From Paraburkholderia phytofirmans OLGA172 (GTDB lineage Bacteria > Pseudomonadota > Gammaproteobacteria > Burkholderiales > Burkholderiaceae): a stretch of DNA of 64,000 bases. Where the stretch lies: assembly GCF_001634365.1 (NCBI RefSeq), contig NZ_CP014581.1, positions 62,001-126,000 of the forward strand, in the 5' to 3' direction. The position numbers and the translations under genes are program-made. Under the pieces are notes generated by a model, which searched no databases, was not told the DNA's origin, and worked only from the letters and a program-made list of their open reading frames with translations. Within the stretch, counting starts at the first letter, position 1, and every line of letters starts with the position of its first letter. Below, piece by piece: positions 33,487 through 42,085 of this stretch.

Positions 33487-33957
33487 CTATCGGGTCTTCA
33501 ACTGCGCACGTACAGTCTCGACGTGTTTGGGCGGCACCGAGAACGTCGCGTGCTCGAGCTGCAAGAACTTCATCATTGCGACGATTCGGTGCCGGCCATC
33601 AGTCAGCGTGGCCTTGCCCTGCTCAACTCCCATGTATGGCGTGTAGCACCATCCTTCGCTGAGGTCGCGACGAACCCGGCTCCAGCGTGCGGGATTCAGG
33701 TGCAGGCGTTCGCTCGGCGGCATCGTGTCCAGAGCGCTCTGCAGGTCTATCGTGACGAGCTGGAAGTCCCTGCAGATCGGAGGTACACGGAACTCAATAT
33801 CACGCGTTGGATAGTCGTGCTTGAGGCACGGCGGCAGATCCTCCATCGCTTCGAACCTGTACCACTCGTCGCCGAACGTTTCATTGCCGGCCGCGAACTT
33901 CATGTAAAAGTACATCGACACGCCTTCAGGCGCAGGCGGCAGCATTTTTGTTGGCAT
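33487..33957 (-). CDS. ParB/Srx-like DGRHR-motif protein
   Basis: A 156-residue soluble protein with TLTDGRHRIVAMMKF near residue 120, the loop typical of ParB N-terminal/sulfiredoxin-fold proteins. The fold binds nucleotides, and some members cleave DNA or act as fertility-inhibition proteins. The ParB-type GERR motif and a helix-turn-helix are missing, so it is not a partition protein. It starts 2 bases after the stop of the 364-residue gene. Confidence 0.5.
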   Translation of the reverse strand: MPTKMLPPAPEGVSMYFYMKFAAGNETFGDEWYRFEAMEDLPPCLKHDYPTRDIEFRVPPICRDFQLVTIDLQSALDTMPPSERLHLNPARWSRVRRDLSEGWCYTPYMGVEQGKATLTDGRHRIVAMMKFLQLEHATFSVPPKHVETVRAQLKTR

Positions 33958-33959
33958 TC

Positions 33960-35054
33960 TCAGAATCCGTATGGTTGTTCTTGCCAGCGTTTCAGCACGC
34001 GGTAATCATGTTCCGGCAGCACGATCAGGCCGTCTTCGGCCGCAGAAACGATGCGTTCAAGCGCGCCGGCTTTCACCAGGTTGCCGTGAAGGCCATAGAA
34101 ATACCAGCTGAACGGCACGCCGATACGCTCATCGAACTTGTTCAACCGGCCAAACAGCGCATAGTCGTCCATGTTGCGGATCTTTTCGACGGCCGCGACC
34201 TTTCGGTTGTGGCCCCACTGCGGGATGAAGTACAGATGACGCGGCTGGCTTTTGTCGGCCTGGTAACCCTGTGAATCCTGTGGCTCAAACACCCATCGCC
34301 GGCAGATCCGTTCGCCGCTGCTGCCCGCGCTGGACTCAGACCAGTCGTCAAAAAACCGTTGCGATTTGTTCGGATATTTGTCGAACCCCGGATGAAACTC
34401 GGCAAACGATTGGGTCCCGGATTCGCCTGTCTGCAGATTAGTGAATTTGAGACGACGAGCTGCTGCGACACGCCGCTCCTCATCGGCACACGCCGCGGCC
34501 ACGCGAAGGAATATCTGCATGTCGATGGCATCATAAAGACGGTATCGCTCTGCGCCCAACGGCCGAGGCTCGATCGGATCCCCGAGATAGTCGTGATACA
34601 CGAGAAGATCGTTCGGAGTCTGCGGCCGCCGCCAGTTGGCGGTTGTGAAGAGGTTTCTGGTGATCGCCTCGGTCTCGGTGAAGATGCGCAACTGCGTGAA
34701 GTTGTCCAGAGCGCCGCCGCGGTCGTGGGCGAAGAAATGCAATACCGGCTGGACTTCGGACAGCAGATAGCCCTTGTCCTTGTTGCGCTCCCACACAGCG
34801 GCGACGTCGCCGTTGTGCGCCTCAATCTCGGCCTTGACCCATTCGCGATAGCTCTCCGCGATCTTCGCTCCGGACGCATCAAAGACAGCGCCGGGATGCG
34901 CCCCGTAAGTGTCGCGCGACGTCACGTACGCTACCGACCTGTACTCGCTGCGAGTAGCAAGCGTGGCCAGCAGTGCGGCATGGCGCGGCTCGACCCGGGC
35001 CGAGGCTACGATGGTTTCGAGGACATCCGTCTGGACGCAGTATTCGTGCTTCAT
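33960..35054 (-). CDS. Hypothetical protein, 364 residues
   Basis: A large soluble protein without signal or span. Recognisable segments are a Tyr/Trp-rich C-terminal part (GVPFSWYFYGLHGNL) and a central AIDMQIFLRVAAACADEERR helix. I do not know the family. It is followed after 2 bases by the DGRHR gene and preceded after 20 bases by the HMCES-like gene, so the three probably form one operon. Confidence 0.55.
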   Translation of the reverse strand: MKHEYCVQTDVLETIVASARVEPRHAALLATLATRSEYRSVAYVTSRDTYGAHPGAVFDASGAKIAESYREWVKAEIEAHNGDVAAVWERNKDKGYLLSEVQPVLHFFAHDRGGALDNFTQLRIFTETEAITRNLFTTANWRRPQTPNDLLVYHDYLGDPIEPRPLGAERYRLYDAIDMQIFLRVAAACADEERRVAAARRLKFTNLQTGESGTQSFAEFHPGFDKYPNKSQRFFDDWSESSAGSSGERICRRWVFEPQDSQGYQADKSQPRHLYFIPQWGHNRKVAAVEKIRNMDDYALFGRLNKFDERIGVPFSWYFYGLHGNLVKAGALERIVSAAEDGLIVLPEHDYRVLKRWQEQPYGF

Positions 35055-35074
35055 GTCTGTACCTTTGTTCGTGC

Positions 35075-35767
35075 CTACTCGTCGTCGATCGGGTCGTTAA
35101 AAGTCGGGCTGTCGCTGCCTGTGCGATTCACGCCAGGCGTGACCTTGTGCCAATGGAAATCGTCAGCGGACTTCCCGGCGGTATTTGCAAGATGTACGGC
35201 TTCCTCGAACGTCGTCGTGGGATCGAGCCACACTTTGGCCTCTTCGAGCGTCAGCACAAGAGGGCGCCGGTCGTGAACGTCGAGCATGCCGCTATCGGCC
35301 GCGGCGGTCACGATGACAAACCCGAACACAACGCCGGGCGTTTCTGACGGAACTGCGTCCGGCCGCACGCTGCTTAGCCCCGCAAAATAGACAGGAGGCC
35401 CGTCATTCGATTTGATGAAGTAGGGCTGCTTTCTGCCGTCAACGGTGACCCATTCGTACCAGCCGTCAGCGGGAACCAAGACCCGCCCCGAGCTGAACAT
35501 CCATTTCCAAGTACTCGATCCAGCTTTGTCCATCCGCGCGTTGACCATCATTTTGGTCTTTCTGGCCACCGCCCATGCGGGCCGAAATCCCCATAATTCA
35601 AGTCGCGGGCCGTCCGGGCCGATGATCGGCTGTTTTGTGCCCGGTGAAACGTTCCAGCTCGGCCGGAAAATCTCCGCGTGGCCGGCAAATCGCTCATCGC
35701 CAGCGTCAGACATCAGTGGCTCGACGTAAAACAGATCCTTCTGCCCGCGTGAATAACGCCCACACAT
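35075..35767 (-). CDS. HMCES/YedK-like SOS response-associated peptidase
   Basis: This family (SRAP) crosslinks to abasic sites in single-stranded DNA through Cys2 and so shields them from breakage. The 230-residue product begins MCGRY, which leaves Cys2 exposed after Met removal. It has the NAR motif (MMVNARMD), PADGWYEW with the conserved glutamate, and VHDRRPLVL with the catalytic-site histidine. The usual HDRMP is HDRRP here. The length matches the family. Its place beside SOS polymerase genes fits a DNA-damage role. Confidence 0.9.
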   Translation of the reverse strand: MCGRYSRGQKDLFYVEPLMSDAGDERFAGHAEIFRPSWNVSPGTKQPIIGPDGPRLELWGFRPAWAVARKTKMMVNARMDKAGSSTWKWMFSSGRVLVPADGWYEWVTVDGRKQPYFIKSNDGPPVYFAGLSSVRPDAVPSETPGVVFGFVIVTAAADSGMLDVHDRRPLVLTLEEAKVWLDPTTTFEEAVHLANTAGKSADDFHWHKVTPGVNRTGSDSPTFNDPIDDE

Positions 35768-35793
35768 GATGAACCTCCGGCGACGGCAGTTTG

Positions 35794-36093
35794 CTAGAAG
35801 AGCGACGACTGTTCCGACGGCCGTGTATCCGGCTTTTGTGCCTTGTCGGGCTCGCTCATACGGACCATCAGCGGCACGCCCATGCGGTCGATCGTCAGAC
35901 TCAGCCCGTAGATCCCGGGACCGAGGTGTGTCAACCGCTTCCAGCTCGGCATGAAGCCCCGATCACGGGCCATCCTGGTTATGTCTGCCCGGCTGATGCC
36001 CTTCAGGCAGTCCCGGACGAACTGAGCCCCGGCCGCTGGCATCAGGTCGGCTGGAAAGATGTCGGGCAAACCGAAGGATTCAAGCCGCTCCAT
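35794..36093 (-). CDS. Hypothetical protein upstream of the SRAP gene
   Basis: 99 residues from ATG 36093 (an earlier start at 36135 is possible). It includes ISRADITRMARDRGFMPSW and RLTHLGPGIYGLSLTID. The first part could be a helix-turn-helix and the rest beta strands. It starts the operon with the SRAP gene 27 bases on. The function is not recognised. Confidence 0.5.
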   Translation of the reverse strand: MERLESFGLPDIFPADLMPAAGAQFVRDCLKGISRADITRMARDRGFMPSWKRLTHLGPGIYGLSLTIDRMGVPLMVRMSEPDKAQKPDTRPSEQSSLF

Positions 36094-36296
36094 GGGCCAC
36101 CCCTGCGTATTGCGTAACGAATCTCGTACGACCAATCATGGATCATGAAAACTCCCGATTCCTGAAAACTGTCGGTTAATGACTCGATACATAAACGCAA
36201 CTAACTATCGGCTTTTCCATCTGCCCCCACTGCACACGCTCCCGGCCAACGATCCGCCCCATGCATCCAGAAAGGCCAGTCGTAGCCTCGCGCGGC

Positions 36297-36644
36297 TCAA
36301 TGCTCGGCGCGTCCAAGACGCACCAGGCGGGAGTCGATCGCACCCTTTGTGCGACCGTGTTTCGCGGCGAGTTGCTTTGGCGACATGCCGGCGTCGAAGT
36401 CTCTCAACAACGCCTGGTCTTCCTCCGGCGGCCACGCCCGACCAGCGTTCTGTGGCCGCTCACGCTCCGCTTGCCCAGCCGGATCCGGTTGGATGAGCTT
36501 GTCGAGTTCCTTCACGGCAAGAAACAAGGCCCGAATCACCTGCGGGTTATTGAACGGGCTCTGTTCGGAAAAGATCTCTCCCGTAGCAGGATCGACGCCG
36601 CGCGCGAGCGTCTCAAGGGTCGATTTCGCTTCAAGGTGATTCAT
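36297..36644 (-). CDS. Hypothetical protein with helix-turn-helix
   Basis: A 115-residue protein. The C-terminal half (WPPEEDQALLRDFDAGMSPK, then QLAAKHGRTKGAIDSRLVRLG) is a SANT/Myb-like or recombinase-type helix-turn-helix, as in many plasmid regulators. The N-terminal half is a helical segment with FNNPQVIRALFLAVKEL. A DNA-binding role is likely; the targets are unknown. Confidence 0.55.
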   Translation of the reverse strand: MNHLEAKSTLETLARGVDPATGEIFSEQSPFNNPQVIRALFLAVKELDKLIQPDPAGQAERERPQNAGRAWPPEEDQALLRDFDAGMSPKQLAAKHGRTKGAIDSRLVRLGRAEH

Positions 36645-36717
36645 ACTGCATCCGCTCCGTTTTTCGGTCCTGTTGTCTTTCCACGTTGCTGAGGTGACTC
36701 ATGCGTTGGCAACATTC

Positions 36718-37197
36718 CTACTTCTTGATTCGGCTGTCATAGAGCCATTTGCGCAGCTTCGTCGCGGTGAAAGTGGAGGCGTCCGGATGCAACGGATTTA
36801 CAAGCGCGTTGAATTCTTCAGGAACGATCACTGATGGCACCAGCAAAAGCGCTGACTTCTTAGCGCTGATCCAGCCGTCGCCGAGGTCGAGACTTACCTT
36901 GCCTTCAGGTATGGCATCCCAACCGACCGGACCCGCGTCGGCCGTCACGATCGACGCGGCGTTCCAAACTTCATCCGGCACATCTATCCGAACTAGATAC
37001 CGGTTCAAAGGCAGACCCCCGGCATTCCAATGCACGACGGTTTCAAGGCAAGCCAGCGCAATGCTCGACGCGCAGTAAAGCACCGGCATACCTGCCCTGT
37101 TCCATCGGCCACCGGTTCGCTTGGCGCCCTCGCCAGACAGGTCATCGGCGGTGTAATCGGGAGTGTCAGTGGCAATCCGCCAGATCGCCACCGTCAT
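36718..37197 (-). CDS. RES-domain toxin
   Basis: RES toxins (MbcT/ParT class) attack NAD+ or ADP-ribosylate targets. The 159-residue protein has GGRWNRAGMPVLYCASSIALACLETVVH in segments holding the conserved Arg, Tyr and Glu. It also has the late SALLLVPSVIVPEE segment with the Ser, the residues that give the family its name. The start overlaps the antitoxin stop by 4 bases. Confidence 0.88.
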   Translation of the reverse strand: MTVAIWRIATDTPDYTADDLSGEGAKRTGGRWNRAGMPVLYCASSIALACLETVVHWNAGGLPLNRYLVRIDVPDEVWNAASIVTADAGPVGWDAIPEGKVSLDLGDGWISAKKSALLLVPSVIVPEEFNALVNPLHPDASTFTATKLRKWLYDSRIKK

Positions 37198-37727
37198 GCG
37201 TATGCCCCGCTCTGCATCTTCGCGAGAAGACCTGCGATCACTTCCTGTCCTTGAACCGTGTCCATCAGCTCGGCGGGGGGGATGCCCCCGAGCGCTCCGT
37301 TCGCTTGCTCAAGCCACTGTCCAACCCATTGAGCGGCGTCAAAGCCTTCCGGCTCGCCCGATTGCTCGACCATCGTCTTCACCTGGCCGACGAGCTTCAT
37401 CAGGCCAATGACGCGCTCTGACTGCTCCTGCGAAAGGTTTTGCTTGTTACGTGCCTTGCGATCGACCGTCGCACGCGGAAGCCCAAGCCGCTTGAAGAGC
37501 TGGTCCTTTGTCGTATGCATTGACGTCGCCAGATCAACAAGCCCATCGGCGCTGATTCCACTTTTGATTAGCTCGATCCGTTCCATTGGACCCGCTTCGT
37601 AAATCTGCACGAAGTCGCCGATCGTTCGGGGCGTGCGGCCCATGGCCGGCCGCGCTGCCTGCGCGACGACGGCGGCCGCCGTTTTCCGGGTGGAGGGTCG
37701 TTTGGTGCGATGGATGGTAACGGTCAT
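37194..37727 (-). CDS. Xre/MbcA/ParS-family antitoxin
   Basis: The 177-residue partner of the RES toxin. It has a basic N-terminus, an Xre-type helix-turn-helix (about residues 65-110, with TKDQLFKRLGLPRATVDRK) and a C-terminal MbcA/ParS toxin-binding domain (SERVIGLMKLVGQV). The ATG at 37727 is preferred to 37745. The gene order antitoxin-toxin is the usual one. It probably represses its own promoter at the inverted repeat 20 bases upstream. Confidence 0.88.
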   Translation of the reverse strand: MTVTIHRTKRPSTRKTAAAVVAQAARPAMGRTPRTIGDFVQIYEAGPMERIELIKSGISADGLVDLATSMHTTKDQLFKRLGLPRATVDRKARNKQNLSQEQSERVIGLMKLVGQVKTMVEQSGEPEGFDAAQWVGQWLEQANGALGGIPPAELMDTVQGQEVIAGLLAKMQSGAYA

Positions 37728-37746
37728 GATTTCGTTTCTCCGCATA

Positions 37747-37766
37747 TGAGCATTTAGTATAGCTCA
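37747..37766 (-). promoter_or_regulatory. Probable operator/promoter of the RES-Xre pair
   Basis: TGAGC and GCTCA arms are 10 bases apart and overlap a -10-like TATACT on the minus strand (37757-37762). Another GAGC follows at about 37770. It lies 20 bases before the antitoxin start, where autoregulation is expected. Confidence 0.45.
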
Positions 37767-37868
37767 AATGAGCAGCGTGCGGTGTTGTTCAGGTTGCGCG
37801 TTTTTTCGGGTCGCGGGGCTTTGCAGCACCTATGCTGCTCTATGTCACATGAGCGCACGGAGACAATC

Positions 37869-38171
37869 ATGGGTGATCTGACCCCGGAGGCATGCAATGA
37901 CCAGATCAGAATGTTGTTGCGGGACTTACCGCGCGGCACGGTTGCTGAACTGACGGATTTCGCCGTCGCGTATTGGGACGGGCGACGCGTTGTATACGCT
38001 TATTTGCGCGACGATTGCCCCGAACAGATCGAGGAAGAATTCGATCTATCCGACTGCGTTTGGCTCGACTTGCGGCCCGAGTTCGCCGCATGGATCGCAG
38101 CGCCGAGATTTAGCGTGCGAGACGAAGTGATGAACTGGCTGAAAGACACTCCGCCTTACGAGGAGGCATAA
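37869..38171 (+). CDS. Hypothetical protein, plus strand
   Basis: An ATG at 37869 gives 100 residues; the longer frame from 37782 has poor codon character and overlaps the promoter of the antitoxin gene. The product is acidic, with EQIEEEFDLSDCVWLDLRPEF in parts and no membrane span. No family is recognised. It ends before a terminator-like hairpin for the opposite strand. Confidence 0.5.
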   Translation: MGDLTPEACNDQIRMLLRDLPRGTVAELTDFAVAYWDGRRVVYAYLRDDCPEQIEEEFDLSDCVWLDLRPEFAAWIAAPRFSVRDEVMNWLKDTPPYEEA

Positions 38172-38194
38172 CGCTCTTAGTAAGGAGGACCAGC

Positions 38195-38223
38195 GAAAAA
38201 AAAGCCGACCGCAATGGTCGGCT
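38195..38223 (-). terminator. Rho-independent terminator, minus strand
   Basis: An 8-bp stem (AGCCGACC with GGTCGGCT) and 5-base loop has an eight-base A run on its left on the plus strand, which reads as a U-tract on the minus strand. It ends transcription from the effector-immunity side (38638 leftwards). Confidence 0.8.
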
Positions 38224-38313
38224 AAAAGATTCTGCCAATTCCGAGGGCCGTAGCAGAACCTGAGAGAGGCTGAATTATGCCAGCACTTCAAAGCGTCGCT
38301 TCACTCCCTCATT

Positions 38314-38327
38314 TTTCGCATGCGAAA
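38314..38327. promoter_or_regulatory. Third copy of TTTCGCATGCGAAA palindrome
   Basis: A perfect 14-bp palindrome without further symmetry, in the 190-base intergenic stretch between the terminator at 38223 and the candidate immunity gene. As no longer stem is possible, the bare 14-bp core is the conserved unit, which supports a protein-binding site. Confidence 0.6.
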
Positions 38328-38413
38328 CGGTTGTCGACCGATTGGTGTCGCCCGGCCCTCAGCCTGAACCGACAAGCCGAATAACGCGGCACCAGATCCT
38401 CATCGAGGACGAG

Positions 38414-38638
38414 CTAATGGCGAAGCATCAGATAGGCTATGAACGCTCCAATCAGCACAGCGCCCGCGCTATAGAAGACGGGTTTCGTTCTCAGGGCGTC
38501 CAGCCTTGATGAAGGGGGTTTGCTGTCCCCGTCCAGGTCCCAATAGTCAATTCCGGGGTCTCCTGTCAGGTTGATGACGATGATGCCAGCCGCACCAACG
38601 AACAGTACGAGTAGCAGCAGGAATATGGGTGTAGGCAT
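38414..38638 (-). CDS. Candidate immunity protein for the T6SS effector
   Basis: An ATG at 38638 gives 74 residues with two membrane spans (about residues 4-25 and 52-72) joined by an acidic, probably periplasmic loop. It follows the effector gene after 14 bases on the same strand. Small membrane immunity proteins commonly protect against pore-forming effectors. The role is inferred from position and topology. Confidence 0.55.
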   Translation of the reverse strand: MPTPIFLLLLVLFVGAAGIIVINLTGDPGIDYWDLDGDSKPPSSRLDALRTKPVFYSAGAVLIGAFIAYLMLRH

Positions 38639-38652
38639 ATCAAAGGTTCGGG

Positions 38653-38903
38653 TTAGTCGTTTGCCCAATGCATGAAAACGGGTAGCTCTTCCTGATACAT
38701 GTCGTTTGCAGCCTCCCCGGCCATGCCGCCTACATTGCTACCGATAAAGACCAGCGCTACTGCACAGGCCGGCTCCGCTGGACCGCACACAAACGACACA
38801 GCAAAGCCAGCAAGCCCACCGCCAATCATCCCGCCAGCAATAATGCTTCCTTGACGTGCGACTTCCTTCACCTTGTCTTTGGCTTCAATCACTTCCCCTG
38901 TTG
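38653..38903 (-). pseudogene. C-terminal part of T6SS effector, cut off by IS21-family insertion
   Basis: About 80 residues of effector sequence (EVIEAKDKVKEVARQG, then glycine-zipper-like membrane segments GGMIGGGLAGFAV and GSNVGGMAGEAAN). The frame runs on into the insertion element. Joined to the part at 41535-42081 after removing the element and one copy of the 9-bp repeat, it continues in the same frame (...VLATG|EVIEAK...). The reconstructed protein is about 262 residues. Confidence 0.8.
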
Positions 38904-39102
38904 TGTCCGCGCCGACGGAATTTTGAGCCACCGGGCCGATTGAATTTTGAGCCGGGGTGGAGACCGGCCTGAAGAAGGACCGGTTGTGGATAAGTGTATG
39001 GGTTTCCGGAGTGGTTGTCCTCCTTCGTATGAGGATGCATTGCGCAGTGGAAGCGGCGAAGGGCGTAGCCCGTACCAGCTTCCACTGCGCGGCAAGCGAC
39101 GA

Positions 39103-39903
39103 TCAGGCCGATTCGTTCGCGCTCGCATCGTCGGGTCTGCGCGCTGCTTCGCGCGAGCGGATACGCTTCTTTGCACTGGCGCTGCTATGGCGGAAACGGT
39201 AGCTTTCGTTGCCGGTTTCCACGATGTGGCAGTGATGCGTCAGCCTGTCCAGCAATGCCGTGGTCATCTTCGCGTCGCCGAACACACTGGACCATTCGGC
39301 GAAGTCCAGATTCGTCGTCACCGCAACGCTCGTGTGCTCGTACAGGCGGCTCAGCAGGTGGAACAGCAACGCCCCTCCGGCCTGGCTGAAGGGCAGATAC
39401 CCGAGTTCGTCCAGAATGACCAGGTCAAGACGCAACAGACTCGCCGCGATCCGTCCGGCACGGCCCTGCGCTTTTTCCTGCTCCAGTGCGTTGGCCAGAT
39501 CTACCGTCGAGTAGAAGCGCACCCGCTTGCCGTGATGCATGATTCCGGACACGCCGATGGCGGTCGCCAGATGCGTTTTGCCCGAGCCCGGGCCACCGAC
39601 CAGAACCAGGTTCTGTGCGCCCTCGGTGAACGTCATGGCGGCCAGTTGTGTGACGAGCTGACGGTCGACCGGCGAGCCATCGAAGTCGAAGCCCGCGATG
39701 TCGCGATGCACCGGGAACTTCGCCGCGTTCATCTGGTGGCTGACCGAACGCACGGCCCGATCCGCGACCTCGGCATGCAACAGCCGTTCGAGCAGCCATT
39801 GCGAAGACGCCGCCTCGACATTCACCTGTTCGAGCAGTTCGGCCCAGCCGGCAGCCATGCCGTGCAGCCGCAAGTGTTTGAGTTCGACGATCAGATCACG
39901 CAT
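39103..39903 (-). CDS. istB: IstB, ATPase of the IS21-family element
   Basis: IstB is an AAA+ ATPase that selects target DNA and stimulates the IstA transposase. The 266-residue product has Walker [10 protein letters not shown] (about residues 103-111), Walker [13 protein letters not shown], and the C-terminal [20 protein letters not shown] typical of the family. It overlaps the istA end by 8 bases, the usual translational coupling. Confidence 0.95.
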   Translation of the reverse strand: MRDLIVELKHLRLHGMAAGWAELLEQVNVEAASSQWLLERLLHAEVADRAVRSVSHQMNAAKFPVHRDIAGFDFDGSPVDRQLVTQLAAMTFTEGAQNLVLVGGPGSGKTHLATAIGVSGIMHHGKRVRFYSTVDLANALEQEKAQGRAGRIAASLLRLDLVILDELGYLPFSQAGGALLFHLLSRLYEHTSVAVTTNLDFAEWSSVFGDAKMTTALLDRLTHHCHIVETGNESYRFRHSSASAKKRIRSREAARRPDDASANESA

Positions 39904-41434
39904 GACCGGCCTCCGGCTGTTGCAGTGCCGGGCGCAGCCCGTCGTAGCGCGATGTGTCGGCCAGCGGCGGTGTCGTCAGTTGTAGCGCAGTATGGATCTT
40001 CGGCGGCATCTGCACGCTGCGCATGCGCGACAGCACGTTCACTACATGCTCGACGCTCACGCGCCCTGAGGGCGGCGCCTGCTCCAATGCGAGTTCGACG
40101 GCAACCACTACGGTCTCCAGACCGCTTTCCGGAACCAGTGCCAGCACCTTCGCCATGACCCGGTCACCACCTGGCTCGCGTAGTAACGCCCGACGCAGCC
40201 GTTGCAGCGGCTCGGGCATATCCTGGAACGGTGCACCGTTGCGCAGGGCTCCTGGCTTGCGCTGGATCAGCGGGATGTAATGCTGCCAGTCATATCGCAC
40301 CAGACCTTCATCGGCCAGTCGATCGTGTTCGGCCACCACGGCATCGTCGCCCACCACCACGACACGGCCAGGATAGAGCCGCGTGCTCAGCATCTGACCT
40401 GCAAATTCGCATGGCACGGAGTAGCGATTGCGGCCAATCACCACCAGGCAGGTCGACGAGACCCGTGCTGCGCGCTCAACATAACCGTCAAACGGTGTTG
40501 GCATCGGCATCAGATGGGCGCGTTCCTGCTCGAACACGTCGGCGACACTCAGCTCACGATAGTCAGGATGCTTCACCTGATCCCACAATGACCGGCACCG
40601 CGTCGCCAACCATGCATTCAGCTCGGCGAAACTGCCGAAGCGTTGCCCACGCGCCTCAATCCAGATACGCAGGCGGCTGTCCTGCACGTTCTTCTCGACG
40701 ACACCTTTCTCCCAGCCACTGGCGACGTTGCAGAAGTCCGGATCGAACAGGTAGTGCGAACACATCACTGCGAAACGCGGATTGACCGTACGACCTTTGC
40801 CTTTGTGGACCTTATCGACCGCCGTCTTCATATTATCGTAAATGCCCCGACGGGCCACCCCGCCGAAGGCTGTGAACGAGCGCGTATGCGCGTCGAACAG
40901 CATCTCGTGCCCCTGACTCGGATAGGCAACCAGCCAGAACGCCCGCGACGCACATAGCTTCATGTGCGACACCTGGAGCTTGCGGTAAATGCCGCCGACA
41001 ACCAGTCCTTCTTCAGACCAGTCAAACTGGAATGCCTCGCCCAGCTCGAATCGCAACGGCACAAACGCCGACTTCGAAACCGCCTTGCCTTCGCCTTGCC
41101 GCCAGGCCCGGATGAAATCGGTCACCCGCGAGTAACAGCCGTCGTAGCCGCCAGCCTTGATCTCCTGGAACAGCATCCAGGCGGTGCGGCGTTCCTTCTT
41201 CGGTCGCCGCGCGTCGACACTGAGCGCCTGCACCAGCACCTCGTGAAACGGCGTCAACCGGGTCGGCTGCGAGCGCCGCTGATACTTCGGCTCCTCCTGA
41301 ACATCCATGTTCAGATATTTACTAATCGTGTTGCGCGACAGGCTTGTGAGACGCGCTATCTCGCGTACCGACTTGTTCTGGCGGTGGAACATCCGCCGCA
41401 CCTTGCCAATCATCGTCATCGGGATCATCCCCAA
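39896..41434 (-). CDS. istA: IstA, transposase of the IS21-family element
   Basis: A 512-residue DDE transposase. The N-terminal helix-turn-helix ([20 protein letters not shown]) binds the ends. The rve-type catalytic core begins at [11 protein letters not shown] (first Asp), followed by [10 protein letters not shown] (second Asp) and the glutamate in GWEKGVVEK. All catalytic positions appear intact, so the element may be active. Confidence 0.95.
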   Translation of the reverse strand: MGMIPMTMIGKVRRMFHRQNKSVREIARLTSLSRNTISKYLNMDVQEEPKYQRRSQPTRLTPFHEVLVQALSVDARRPKKERRTAWMLFQEIKAGGYDGCYSRVTDFIRAWRQGEGKAVSKSAFVPLRFELGEAFQFDWSEEGLVVGGIYRKLQVSHMKLCASRAFWLVAYPSQGHEMLFDAHTRSFTAFGGVARRGIYDNMKTAVDKVHKGKGRTVNPRFAVMCSHYLFDPDFCNVASGWEKGVVEKNVQDSRLRIWIEARGQRFGSFAELNAWLATRCRSLWDQVKHPDYRELSVADVFEQERAHLMPMPTPFDGYVERAARVSSTCLVVIGRNRYSVPCEFAGQMLSTRLYPGRVVVVGDDAVVAEHDRLADEGLVRYDWQHYIPLIQRKPGALRNGAPFQDMPEPLQRLRRALLREPGGDRVMAKVLALVPESGLETVVVAVELALEQAPPSGRVSVEHVVNVLSRMRSVQMPPKIHTALQLTTPPLADTSRYDGLRPALQQPEAGHA

Positions 41435-41534
41435 ACACCCTGCCAGAAAAACTAGCAGGATAGGTTGATTGCCCGGCTCAATTTTCAGTCGGCGCGATCC
41501 CTACATGTGGCTCAATTTCCGGTCGGCGTAAACA

Positions 41535-42081
41535 CCCCTGTTGCTAAAACCGCTGTGAACAGGATTGCAACCCTCGCACTCACCTGAAGCTTACGCACCT
41601 TTGTCGTGACATCCGCATTGCCACCACCCGCCTTTTTAAGGACCGTATAGTAGACGGCGTTGCGCTCCACTGTGGAAAGCGCGTCGAAGTTCTTTCCGAA
41701 CTGCGCCTGGGCATACTTGTTCAGGTAGAAGTCAAAGCCCTTTGCCGTGAGCTTCAATTTTTCCGCTTTCGCGACCCCCAAGGCTGAAGTGTACTTGCGA
41801 TATTCAACGAAGAGTTTGTCCCGCAAGCCACTGCAATACTCGGCACCTTCCTTCACCGTCATATTGCCAGCAGTGACCTCGTGCCTTACCTGGTCAGATA
41901 TTTCCTTGATGTGTTTCACATACTGCTGACGTACCTTGCCGTCTGTGATGGCATTGACGGCAAAGGTAGTCGCGATAGCCTCATAGTCAGCGATTGCCGC
42001 TTCGAGAATGGCGCTGTTGATGTCGTGAGTCTTCTGAGTAGCAAATGACCCGTTAGCTACCGTCTGATTGTTCTGAGCCAT
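41535..42081 (-). pseudogene. N-terminal part of T6SS effector, truncated by IS21-family insertion
   Basis: 182 residues of original protein, after which the frame runs 7 codons into the insertion element and stops at 41512. The part is mostly helical, ending in a membrane-like RVAILFTAVLATG. It follows the PAAR gene after 4 bases. Family not recognised; with the glycine-zipper C-terminal part it resembles pore-forming T6SS toxins in general form. The gene is almost certainly inactive now. Confidence 0.75.
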
Positions 42082-42085
42082 ATCC

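Larger units (their letters stand above)
38904..41534 (-). mobile_element. IS21-family insertion sequence
   Basis: A 2.6-kb element with istA and istB. Its ends start TGT and are imperfect inverted repeats of about 26 bases (both contain CGCCGAC and TTGAGCC), with more GAATTTTGAGCC-like repeats inside each end, as IS21 elements have. The 9-bp sequence CCCCTGTTG flanks it directly at 38895-38903 and 41535-41543, a target duplication. The element looks complete and recent. Confidence 0.92.

Noticed and set aside
38947..40158. 403-residue plus-strand ORF
   Set aside because: Antisense to istB/istA, which are unmistakable on the minus strand.
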